In this document: positions 47,946 through 59,576 of the stretch, one piece after another
Numbering within the stretch: the stretch's first letter is position 1
Layout of the letters: each line of letters begins with the position of its first letter
Assembly: GCA_013399695.1 (NCBI GenBank)
Contig: VXAU01001255.1
Span: 234,169-298,168, forward strand
Direction: 5' to 3'
DNA length: 64,000 nt
Source of the DNA: Formicarius rufipectus
Taxonomy: Eukaryota; Chordata; Aves; Passeriformes; Formicariidae
Translations under genes and position numbers: made by a program
Notes under the pieces: model-generated
Seen by the model: only the letters and a program-made list of their open reading frames with translations
Database searches by the model: none
What the model was told of the DNA's origin: nothing

Positions 47946-50900
47946 TAGAAAAACAACTGTCACTCTTCAGAATAAGGAGGAGTAAAACAGTTCTAGGTCC
48001 TCCTTCAGTATCAAGAAACTTTCCTCTGGGTGTTATAAACTGGCACAGGAAACAGCAGAAACATCCTATCTGAATCTCTCTCTGCTCTGTTCCTTCAGAT
48101 GATGTTAAGGGCCTCCTACTTGCATTTTCCCATCTCCCAGTAGAGCAGGAGTGAGTCTGAGCACTGTGAAGGGGCTGCACACCAACATCAGAGCTCCAGT
48201 GATGCCTTGTCTGGGAACAATCATACGCAGAGGATGGTATTTCTGAATAGTGTTTTAAACAATTTCATGTGCATTTGCAACCCTCTCTGCAAACTATCAC
48301 CGACTCTGTAACTCAGTTCTGATTTTCAGGCATCTGACTGTCTGGCTTATATATTTCCTTTTCATTTCCGAAGCCTGCTCTGTTCCAGAGAAGCAGTACT
48401 CTCAAAGGATGAGCATTGTTTTGAAAAGTCTTGGTGGAATCACAAGGAACAAGTGATGGGGGGATTTTTGTATCCAAACTGAAGGAAATTGATGCTCTTT
48501 GTGAGCTCTGTATAAAAACAAAGATTGGCATAACTAAACATTATGCGTATCAATTATACTTATTTAACTTCTTACATGGTTCACATTTCTGTTAGGTTTG
48601 GTGTTTAGCAGACCTTTCAAAACCCTGTCACAGTGTTTAATATTGAGCTAGACAAGATTTGATTCTCTACCCTTATAAGGAGGGAAAGAGCCTTCCTGGA
48701 TGCTGTATTCTGCTTCAGAAAAGAATAACTATTCAGCATCTAATTTAGATAATGTAGGTTTTGTACTGGTAGTGTAATATTTTTCCCTCAAGGACATGAC
48801 CTTCTTTAAGGCTGTGTTCACCTTGGCAAATGGGAGTTAATGTGTAGAGAAAAAAAAGTTGATGCCTAGACACCCATTTCCATCCTACAAGAATTCCAGA
48901 GACTTCCATCAGACTAGATCCACTCTGATTCCAAGGCCTGAGTGACCACCAGAGTCTGGAGCTCAGTAGGGGTGTGTTCAGAGTGCAACTTGTGCCTTGT
49001 TTTCATCTTGCCATTCAGGGTGTGAACTAAGGCATGCAAAGGGGGCAGTTAAGAGTTCTGTTTCAAAAGTGTGCTCCTGCTAAAACCAAGATTGCACAGA
49101 AAAGTGGAGGCTTCTAATGAAAATCATTGTTTGTTGCCATCTTCTCCTGATCATTTAATTTGCTCCAAAATCCTCCAAACACTTTATTTGTCCTTATCTA
49201 CATGACATAACAAACATGTCATAATTATGTACTCCCTCACCTAGTCCAAGTGAAAAACCACTGAAATTAAAACAAACAAAAAAGTCTTGCACCTTAAAGG
49301 AAAATCATTTTAGTCCTGTCATAAAAGCATCAGAGAAATACTATTGGTATTTTAAGCTTTCATTTTAAAATCTTTTCAATATTTACCTATGTAACATAAT
49401 TCCAGTAGGTTAAAATAGCTTGCATAGAAAATATCTTCATATCAAGCATTTCATAGCAGTAAAGACCATAGATTTTAATAAATCCTCTGTAGATTTAATA
49501 ATCTGCAATCCTCTACAATAAGACAGTTACATAAGGCTCAGAACAGGATCAGTCTGAAAAGCAACAGGCTTTTTTAAAACTTTTTGTTATCAAAACAACT
49601 CAAGCTCTGACCTTTTGGCTTTATTCAAGGAGGGTGTCCCAAAGAACCAACTTACACCCCTGATGTGTCAGAGCAGGGATGCAGGAATAGTTGGAACTAA
49701 GACTCAGACCTGGAGGAGGAGATGCAAATGGTGCCTGGTTTGCAGTATGAATGACACAATAAGCTCTGCTGGTACTGCTTGGGTGTTTGCTAGTATTGTT
49801 AGCACAGACATTAGTTGAAGAGCCGATAACTAAAAATGGAATTGTGTGATTTATAGCTGTATCACAGGATATAGATACAGTTTTTGGTCTGGACACAAGA
49901 AGATTTCCTTTGAGTGGATTTCACTGTCCACATGGTAAATTAAAAATTGTGAAAAATTCCCCCAACACTTATCTGTGAATACTGCTTAAAATTCATTAGG
50001 CTTTGTTGTTGTTTAGGCTTTCCATTTAATTAGTTTTCAGACTTTACATTCTTTATCATTACCCCAAGCAAGATAAAATGAGAAAGTTTAATACACTTCA
50101 TTTGCGCCTGAACTAAATAATTTGTGGAAGGTGCTGTATGAAAAAGGTAGGTATTTTGCCATCATACCATTTCCAATTTGATTACTGCTCATGCATTATT
50201 ATGTCTAATTTAGGGTCCTATTTTATTTTGTGTATATAACTTTGATATTTGCTAGAAATGCCTTTACCTATTGAAAAGATAGATTATTTTCTTATTTGTT
50301 TCCTAAGCACACAATTAAGTGGCTTTAGTTGTTTGGTCTGGGTTGAGGTTTGTTCTTTGCTTTGGTCTTGTTTGTGGAGTCTTTTTGGAGTATGTTCAAT
50401 ACTTAGTCATTTTATTATATTTAATAATAACATCATCTCTTCTTTTGCACATGTACAGATACTGGGTTCTAACCTATTACACACTATTCCTTCATGTCTG
50501 GGGACTGCAAACATTACTGAAATCTATTATATTTTAATGAATTCCATAATTGCAAGAAGAATCATTCCAATATCCTCTATACTAATGTTTCTTCACAACC
50601 CTTCTCAAAAGTTACAAATTAAACACTGATATTATATAAATATTAATTTTCTGGGTGTTTTTAGATATAACGAACTATTCTCTTTTTTTTTTCATCAAAT
50701 AGAAATAACTCATAACCTTGTTTCAGATGTAAAATCACTTCTACAGCTTTGATTCAAATGCCAAAACTAAAGCTATTTATTTGAGGCAAATTAAAAAAAC
50801 CAAACCCAAACTGAAAAAAATATTCTAGCAAATGCAGTATCATATATGTGAAAGATGATCCACATTGTAATTTATAATATTTTTCATGCTTAACTAACCC

Positions 50901-52251
50901 AAATGCAGCACATTCCTGCATTTAAGCATATATACTTATTCTAATGCATTATATATGGGTATAGATATTGAAGTACACAACTTGGGCAAACACCTGTTAA
51001 GGTTAAAGTCTTTGAAGTTTTAGCCCATAACTAGAAACATATGCTTTTTATATTTCAGTTTGTATATTTTTGTATTTCAGTAATTATTCCATTCTTTTGT
51101 TTCTCACTAGAATGTAAATAAATTGTTTTCAACATGAACTAAAGCTTATGGATCATGAAAACTAGAGTTGCTGGTTCTATTCGCTCCTGGCCTTTAACAA
51201 GACATTTGAGCATGTGCTTTAAATGGTTCTGTAAAGCTGAGCAGCAAAAATACATTTCAGTGGATTCTAAGGTTTGTCCATGCTTTTACAATCAAAAGTA
51301 GATGCTCTTGTAAAAAGATCTGAGTTCCAGGTTTTTTAGTGTTCCCAGAGAATGTTCTTCCCGTGCACAGCAAATCTGTCCTTTCTGTGACAGTCAAGCA
51401 TTAAGAAAAGAACATCAAAGCTCCTTCTGCTCAGGTATGATATTGTAGGCATTGGCAACTACAAAAGCAGTAGAGAATGAAGGTAGAAAGAGACAAGCAC
51501 AGGCATACTTTCCTCACCTCTAAAAAGCATATTTCAGAAAGTTTATCTGTCAGGACTTCTATTGAGTCTCCTGCTTCACTGGTTGTCCCATATCAGTGGT
51601 TCCTGAATATGTTAAGCCCATATGCTTTTCTGGCACAACATCCTCTGGCAAAATGTTTGGCAATCAATTTCAATTTTATGTTAACTAGAAAACTACTTCC
51701 TATGAAGTCTGATATCTTAATCTAGGGGTATTATGGTAGTGAACAATAGCTCTCTGTGGATTTCCATCAGATTTATGACTTTATAGACATTGATTGAAGG
51801 GTACATTTCTGTAAGACCATAATGACTACTTTGTTCTGAGTATAATGATAATTATTTTTGCACCTTGCTTCTTTGTTTAAATTTTCAAAAAAGTATATTC
51901 CAAATACATTTTGTTTGGAAACAGTCAGAAGAGCTCTGAGAACTGACAGCTCAGCTATTCTCCAGTGACTTACCATCCTCTGGCAGTATGGCTCAGAGCT
52001 TAGAATTTTTAAGTTCTCACTTCAAAGAATTGTCTCTCTTTGATTCTGCCACCCTGTTTCATCTACCTGATGATGTAGTCACAGCTTGAGCTCCTTCACA
52101 AATCCCAGGGAAATGATTATGCTCTAAAACTTATTAACCTAAGTTCCTACAGTTGCACCCATTCAAACCTGAGCACACAACATACACCAGGGTATTATGA
52201 ATACAAAGTGGATAACAGACTGTTCAAACCCACTTTCTCTTCCCAGGGGGT
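47946..52251. other. Unique AT-rich DNA, no gene recognised
   Basis: A 126-codon plus-strand frame at 50249-50629 is isoleucine/leucine/serine-rich in AT-rich DNA and matches nothing known. No retroviral internal sequence lies between the LTRs at 44.1 and 52.3 kb. Confidence 0.55.
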
Positions 52252-52942
52252 TGTACTGGTTTAGAGTTAAACTGGCAGGAGAAATGAAACCAACTCAGAA
52301 TGGGATTGCAAGTCAGAATAACAATTTAATAAAAGATCACAAAATACACTGAGACAGAAGGAAAATTCTTTTGTGCCATAAAAACACCAGATGTACAGCC
52401 CAGCACAGTGGGGCACAAGCAGAATGGAGCTCACCAAGCCCTGCGCTGAGCACCACGTGGCCCCCCTGAGTTTAAAGTAAGAAGAAAGGAAGAAATCTGC
52501 TGGTGAAGATGATGGTTGCAGTCCAGTGGCAGTCTCAGTCTGGTCGAGGCTCTGGTCCTCCTCTGGATCTGATGAGAGCTCCCAGTTCCAAAACCCCAAG
52601 CTTATATCCACTTGGGCTCAGATGGGAATGCCCAGTCCCTCCCCTAGGCTGGAGAGTTCCACAATGGGTGATTTACTCTGTGAGGTGAACAATGGCGTAT
52701 TTTTGGCATCCCTGATGGCCCATTATCAGTTATGACCTGTTATGTGGGTGTGGAGGCAGGAGAACTTCCTTATCCCACAGAAGTTCCTAAACACTCATCT
52801 TGTACCCTGAGGGGTTGGATGTGCCCTGAGCAGCTGCTGCCAATGGACCATTGTGAACAGTTCCTGAACAAGAATGATATAGAGGGTTTAGAATACACAC
52901 CCACACAGTGACAAACTGATCCTGTCTACTAAAACCAGGACA
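52252..52942 (-). mobile_element. Solo LTR, family A copy 3 (ERVL-like), perfect duplication
   Basis: 691 bases from TGTACTGGTTTAGAG to TACTAAAACCAGGACA on the plus strand, flanked by a perfect 5-base duplication GGGGT (52247-52251 and 52943-52947). Nearly identical over its length to the 44.1 kb copy and in the same orientation. On the minus strand ATATAAG (52601-52607) precedes ATTAAA (52325-52330). It has its own duplication, so it is an independent insertion rather than the partner LTR of the 44.1 kb copy. Confidence 0.95.
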
Positions 52943-55900
52943 GGGGTAAACCAATCACTTGACAGAGAGGCACAAGGAATAAAAACTCTCCAGCCATGGT
53001 GTGCTCCCGTGCCACACAGATAAGGTAAAAATCATCCAGTCTTCCTATGGAAATTATTGTGTGAAAGATAGAACAAAACTGCAGTGAGATCACACAGCAA
53101 AAAAAGTGTCATAGCAAGGTAGGTTGAACCACCTTGAAAAACCTGATCTCTGATTCTATTTAGTGTGTTGCTACAAGAATTGGGTGAATTTCTTCCATGA
53201 AACTATGAAATCTGACTTTGCAGATTTTTCAAGAGATGGTGACATTTATACCTAAAAAAAAAATTAAAAAAAATAATTTGACAGATGACTTTCCATTGAG
53301 TTTTAGGATTTAGTAAATAGACTCCAACAACTGCATAAATACCCTAAAAGATAAACCTCCATCACTCTAATGTGACTCTTATCTCTCACTTTCTCAAATA
53401 AACAGCTTCAAGCTTCCCATTCATATGAAAGCATCTGTGGGCATTTAAAAGACCTTTGGAAGATTTGGGATTTTTATACTGTGAAAATTGTAAGCCACCA
53501 AAAAGAATCAAAAACAAATATCAAAAGCTCTGCAGACACCAACTTAGACTAGAATTGCACCTACAAATTTCCCAGTGTTTGACATTTACAAAGGCTTTCT
53601 CAAAACAGGCACACACTCAGTGCAGGTACACACTCAGTGCAGTGTTAGTTGAGGGCAGTATTTCAGCTGAAGCCTGTTCCAGTATTATTGTGTTCTTCTA
53701 GAGCAATTTATGAGAGGTAAGGAGTGCTAAGTCCTAGTTGTATCAAATATTGTGGTATTTCTTAGTGGCCAGATCACAGATGAGAAATCCAGAGTTTGAT
53801 CTTTGCCTCTTGTGCCTTCAGCTTGTGAGAAAAACTTTGCTGAAATTTCAGTAAGTTTCATGTGTAAGTTTTGACTCTTTAACTAATGCCTTTCTATCCA
53901 TAGGGAGTAAACATAAACAGAGTTTTTTCTTCATGATTCATAGTTCACAAAAGGACATGGTTTCTGTCTGACAGCTTCATATGGGAGATATTTATCAAGG
54001 GTAAATAGAGATATTGATATAAAAATGTTTTAGGAAACCATCACAGTCAAATGGGCTAAGAAGTCAACAGTTTAGTATTTTAATGAATACCTAATCTAAA
54101 GGTTTTTTTATTTTAATAAAAGTATTGTTGAGTGCTTTGCAATGTTCAAGATAATGTTCAGAGTCAGTTACCTGAAAGAGTTGTCTTGACTAATGTGATA
54201 GAATTTGCTTTCCCTTAGCAATAAAATTTTGCTCTTAGTAGCTTTATGTCTCTGAATAATCGGTCCTTTCAGTATTGCAGACACTTACAAAAAATGTGTC
54301 TTTGGAACAGAATTAGCATCTTTGGTCTCATACAGTTGCAAGCTTCCAGATGGCAAGCTGTATAAGGTTTGTATAAACAGCAGCAAAATCAGACAGTCCC
54401 ATAAATATTTGGAATATTATACAACTATCCTTATCACTACTGCTATCTTTACTTGGTATTATTTAATGGGTATTGTGGAATCACTTCAGAGTGCATCCAG
54501 ACTATACACTTTGCTGTGTGTAATAAAGTCCAGAATATACTCAATATATTTCACATATTTCCTCAGTATAACCTTTTTCTAATGCTGGTATCTTAAAGTA
54601 CTTTATATTCCCTGCATCCCCATAGCTTTAAGTAACATAAAAATTCAGCATTCATTTTATGCTGAAGCATTTATTATACACGTGAAAGTGTTAAAAAATT
54701 ATAGTTTCAGAAGTTCAGAAATGTTGATATTTATTACATTTGTTTTAACTTTAACAAATGTTCTATAAAGCCTTTAAAACAACTGGACACTCATACTGTT
54801 AGTGATATTCATAGACATCATGAAATCTGTATTCCAAAATCTTATCATAACAAGATGATGCATAACACAGTGCTGTGTTTTCATACTTTCAGTAAATTCC
54901 TTTTATGTGACTAAATGATGCTTCCTAAGACATCCACAATATAACCAGTAATACTTTAACTGAAATTAAATGACCAGCTTGATAGGATAACATAAGCCAT
55001 AAAGAGCACACAAAATCAGTCAAGCATGACTGGGACAGAGCATGTGGCATATCTCACTGATATCCTGCAAATATGAAACAGCTGTGGGTTTGGACAGATT
55101 TTTGGGCTGCCTTTGATTATATCAAATGGCTAGCAAATGACAGCAACAGACTTAGCAGGTTATTCTGGAAACTTCCATTTATCTGTTCAGTCTTGCTCTC
55201 TGCAGTAGAAAGTAAAATTCCTCAAATTTTCCTCTAATTGTTTCTGTTATCCTATTACTTAATTATATTGATTAAATCAGCAACAATTTACAGAGGTTAT
55301 ACTGTATATGAGCCAACAGCATATGTCCTTTGTTAACCTACAACCAATAAAATGAGTGGGTTTTACTTTATTATCAGAAATTTAAGAAAATATTGTGTCA
55401 ATTGTTCATAAACTTAAATGGCCGAAAAGAAACCTCTAACACTATCTTTTGAGTATTAGAAAGAAAAGCATTCTTTATTTACAGTATGATGAGTGCATAG
55501 GAATCATTTCCAAACACACACACCAAGCTACAGAGGTGCTATAGTTTTGTACTATAATAATTGACATAACATAATCTGTTTCAGGAACTTCCCCAAACTG
55601 TCCATCCCACTGGATGTCCCTCAGGCACGCCTCCTGGATTTGAGTCAGTGGTTGTACAATACCTCTTCTTCCCCCCATCTTCATCATCATCATGTCCCTC
55701 TGTTCTGCTTGGACCAGTTTCAAGGCTTCTGAATCCTCTTTGGGCAGTTTTGACTGCATTATATCAAGGAATGGGTCTATCATGTTCTTGGTACGTTCTC
55801 TGCAAACCAGATGTTCTCTGCCTCCTAAAAAATCTCTTGAAATCCTTCATGAGGAATATTAAACAATATTTCAAAAATTGGGTGCAAAGGGTGGTTAGCT

Positions 55901-56171
55901 AATAGTTCTACTCTAAGATGTTAAAAAGCTGTATTAAAATCTATATAATGTGCATCTAAGGCATCACTCCTTTTAAATTCCCTGTGCTTTTTGTTTGCTT
56001 TTTGGTCAAGTTTCCAGTTTGTTGTTCAAGTTTATTGTTTCCAGTAGCAATTCCAATGATAGCAGTCTATCATCCAAACAGACAGGATACTCAACCTGTG
56101 TCTAAATTTGCATTTATTGAGCAATTTTGCTTTTGAGTGTGGCAGTTATTAAAGAACTCATGTTTATGCAG
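52943..56171. other. Unique AT-rich DNA, no gene recognised
   Basis: It contains a small 17-base tandem duplication (53607-53640) and a GC-richer patch at 55560-55760 with a 102-codon minus-strand frame (55475-55783). That frame is not recognised: its first half is charged, and its four-Met run comes from a CAT repeat. Confidence 0.5.
53607..53640. repeat. 17-base tandem duplication
   Basis: aggcacacactcagtgc followed directly by aggtacacactcagtgc, one mismatch. Confidence 0.85.
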
Positions 56172-56402
56172 AAAAAAAAAAAAAAAAACCAACCAAAACC
56201 AACACAAACAAACAAACCAAAACCAAACAAAACCAAACCAAAACCAAAAACAAAACAACAAAAACACACAAAACAAAACAAAACAAAACAAAAACCAAAA
56301 ACACACACACATAAAAAACCCAAACAAAAACACACACAAAAAAACCCAAAAACAAACAAAAACAAAACAAAACAAACAAAAAAAGAAAACAACAAACAAA
56401 GA
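56172..56402. repeat. Long A/C-only low-complexity tract
   Basis: Bases 56172-56311 are only A and C, then with rare T or G the tract runs to 56402. Contains CCAAAA, CAAAA and (CA)n segments. Frames on both strands here are artefacts. Confidence 0.95.
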
Positions 56403-56599
56403 AAACTCTGACCAGCTCCACCCATTCTGCTTCTCTGACTTCCACTTTTTCTGTTGTGCTTTGGACCATGACATGCTGCGAGCAGTGGATGGGTTTTAAT
56501 AGCTTTATTTCATTGTTTCCAGCAAAGACAAACAAACCTCTTTTCCTCAAATTCCAGGAGAGAATACCATGTAGCACACACCCCACACATATTTACTGG

Positions 56600-57146
56600 C
56601 AACTGTGAAGAACAAGACCTAGCCGCTCTCCTCAGCCCTGCAGAGGCCACATTTGGATGTGTGCAGTTCTGGGCTCCCTGTACGAGAAGGACACACAGCT
56701 CCTAGAGCAGGTCTAGTGTGTCAAGTTGGTCAAGGGCCTGGAGAATCTCTCTTGTGAGCAAAGAGTGAGGGAACTGGGTGGGTTCAGCCTCGAGAAGAGG
56801 TGACTGAGGGGACACCTTATTAATGTGCATGAGTATTTAAGGGGAGGTTGCCAAGAGGATGGAGTCAGGGTCTGCCTAGTCATTCCATCCATGAGAACAA
56901 GAGGCAATGGGCAGACACTGTTGCACAGGAAGTACCAGGTGAGTATGAGTAAACTTTTTTACTGTGCAGTGACCACACACTGGAACAGATTGTCCAGTGA
57001 GGCTGCAGAGTCTCCCTCCCTGGAGATGTTCAGGAGCCTTCTGGACACAATCCTGTGCCATGTGCTGTGGGATGACCCTGTTCGAGCAGCGACGTTGGAC
57101 CAGATGACCCACTGTGATCCCTCCCAACCTGACCCACTCTGTTATT
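56600..57146 (+). mobile_element. CR1 LINE, sense 3' fragment
   Basis: Blocks in order: 'ctcctcagccctgcagaggccacatttgga', 'tgcagttctgggctccc', 'gctcctagagcaggtc', 'gtgagggaactgggtgggttcagcctcgagaagagg', 'ggacaccttattaatgtgcatgagtatttaaggggagg', 'acaagaggcaatgggcagacactg', 'ccagtgaggctgcagagtctccctccctggagatgttcaggagccttctggac', 'gatgacccactgtgatccctcccaacctgacccactctg'. Ends near the CR1 terminus. About 545 bases, noncoding. Confidence 0.96.
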
Positions 57147-58197
57147 CAGCTATATTTTTACTTCAAGAAATATTTTGCTTTCTTTTCTTCAGCAACTTAT
57201 ATAGTGTGTGTGCCGTAGCTCAATGCAATGTAATTTAATTTGCTATTTAAACTAGAATTCAGGATACGTTAATGTAATCCAAGTAAACCGACTTTTCAGT
57301 GGGCTTCTCTCATACAAAGCTGGAAAATTGTGATGTGAGTTTTCTTTGAGAACCTGAGTTAGATACATTAGTAAAAAACTGTATTTTCCTGTTAGAGTTA
57401 GGAGTGTTGTAAGGTGTGAGTGGATTCTGTCTGGTTTTGGAACTGAGGCAAAGGGCTAAGTACAGTGGATTAATCTGTAAAACTAATATTTAACCATTTA
57501 AATAATGAATCCATAAGTAAATACTGGGTTATAAGAAAATCTAATCTTGTTCTCAAGAGAAATTGAATCACATTTTTAAAAGTTTGTTGGTTTTTTTTTT
57601 AATACTTCTTTGTGGACAACTTAGATATTGTAGACAATAAAAATCACACTATATTAAAAAGAATAAAAGTTAGATAGGGTAGATATGTATTCAGAGCAAG
57701 TAAAGAGAAAAATATTGGCTGGTAAATGCCCATGACTAGACTTATGCAACCATAAACATAGTGGTAGTTACACAGAAAATTATTAAAGGAAAGCATTTAC
57801 AACTGTCTTGCAGGGGAAAAAAACCTCTCTTCTGTTCATTGAAATTCTTTACAAGGCAGTAGAAAAAAGCCTATGTCGTAGAAGTTTAGCCTAGAGTTTT
57901 GTTTTGGACTTAGGGATAGTTTTTTTGAGTAACACATTAATAAAACAAGGCAGACAAACACAGTGAACACATTAGTTTCAGAATAGTCCATGTTAGCAGA
58001 AGCATAACTAAGTTATTAAATAGCTGTAAAATAAGGCAGGACATAAGGAAGCAAGAGAGATGTATTTTGAGACCTAAGCACTGCTGTGGAGACTTTAGCA
58101 TTCTGCCAGCGCTGCAGCCCTGATGCTCTGAGTCTCAGGAAAATGAGCTATAAGGTGCGTTTGAGCCAATGTACCACAACGTCACACACAGGCCAGG
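57147..58197. other. Unique AT-rich DNA, no gene recognised
   Basis: No feature beyond a short T run at 57590-57600. Confidence 0.6.
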
Positions 58198-58290
58198 TAA
58201 TTCAGGCTGGAAGAGGCCTCAGGACATCTCCAGCCCAGCCCTGACTATAGCAGGGTCAGCTCTGGTGGCAGAGTTGGTCCTGGGAAATAA
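58198..58290 (-). mobile_element. CR1-like 3' fragment
   Basis: ttcaggctggaagaggcctc, then 'aggacatctccagcccagcc..ctatagcagggtcagctctg', resembling antisense CR1 ends of the 'caggctggaaaggacctctggaggtcatc…agcagggtcagctc' type. Short and diverged. Confidence 0.65.
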
Positions 58291-59420
58291 AGACAAATAC
58301 TTGCTTCCTCCAAGCAGGGCCAATTCCTCTCAAACTTGTGCTCTGTGAGGACTCTAGCTCAGGGCAACAAGCTTGTGACAGCTAATGTTTGGAGAATATG
58401 AACCAGGTCTTGGCTCATACGCTCTACCCATTTTCTTTTTGATAGATGGTATTGGGACTTTCAGCAGTACTTAGCCTGTTCTCTGAATTGAGCAGTGCCC
58501 GGTAGTTCTAAAAGAATAAAACTCAAAAGGCTATTCAGTCATAATGCCAGAATTTTTCACAAGGAGTTTTAAGGGACCAGAAATTGTCCTAGAAAATTCT
58601 CAGACTCAGCTCAGGAGCTAAAAAAGAGTCAGCCTTCTATTCTGTTTAGGAAGTAAAATACATTTAAGTGGAAGGATGAAGGCTGTGCAGTGCTAGAGTA
58701 CCAAAAAGCAGCCTAAGTTGTGTTTATTAGACATATTTGCAAAGGAAATTACAAAGGAAGAGAGGGAAAGGAAATTTGCAAGGGAAAAGCCTTCTAAATG
58801 ACTGCCATGAGACTGTATCTTTATTAGGGCTTGTTTTTCCCCTTCTGTGTTTTAGTGGGTCTTCTACTTTTAATGGATCTGAATACTTATTCTTCCCTTT
58901 TTCTGCCTGCTTTTGGTTGCATAAACTGATCCCTGTGAAAATGAAGATGGAAATCATTATTTTTTCCACTAATCTATTATAAATGTGTTTAACTAGAATT
59001 TTCTCCTCCCAAATTCTTCGATACTGTTTTTTTTTGGGGGGGTGGGGTTAAAGTTTAGTCTACTGAATTTCTTTAAAAAGGGTTTAGAAGTAACTTTATG
59101 TCAGACACCGAATAGACCATTGATTCTGTGGAGCTTTTCAGTTTTTCAGGGAAATTCACAGTAATACAAAGGGGTTGGAAAGTGAAATTAGACAGAATCA
59201 ACCATGAATTGTGACATTTCCCAGAAGTGCCAGCTGGCACTGGAAAAATGCATCAGGAGAGTGACAGGAGTGGCAGAACCTCCACCACCTAGTACTTTAG
59301 GGAGGAAAAAAAAAAAAAAGAAAAATTTAGTCCTGCAGTAAAGTCAACATTAAATGCTGAGTGTGATCTGAAGTTTGTACTACCTGTAGAGTGTGTGCAG
59401 ACAGGCAGTTTCAGCTTCCT
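58291..59420. other. Unique AT-rich DNA, no gene recognised
   Basis: No gene. A G-run (tttttttggggggg) lies at 59028-59043 and a poly-A at about 59307-59320. Confidence 0.6.
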
Positions 59421-59576
59421 AAAGAGGGGGTGGATGCCCCAAGCCTGTCAGTGTTTAAAAGGCATTTGCATAATGACTTTAGTACCATGCTTTAAATTTT
59501 GGTGAGCCCTGAATTGGTTGGGCAGTTGGACCAGATTGTCATTACAGGTCACTTCCAACTGAAGTATTCTAACCTA
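59421..59576 (+). mobile_element. CR1 LINE 3' end, diverged
   Basis: aaagagggggtggatgcccc, then 'aagcctgtcagtgtttaaaaggcatttgcataatgac', then 'ggttgggcagttggaccagattgtcattacaggtcacttccaactgaagtattctaa', the CR1 sense terminus. Confidence 0.88.

Noticed and set aside
44117..52942. The two direct LTR copies as the 5' and 3' LTRs of one provirus
   Set aside because: Each has its own flanking duplication (AATAT/AACAT and GGGGT/GGGGT), the outer flanks do not match, and the 7.4 kb between holds CR1 pieces and unique DNA with no gag/pol/env.
56825..57238. 137-codon frame in the 56.8-57.2 kb region
   Set aside because: It lies in the noncoding 3' part of a sense CR1 copy.
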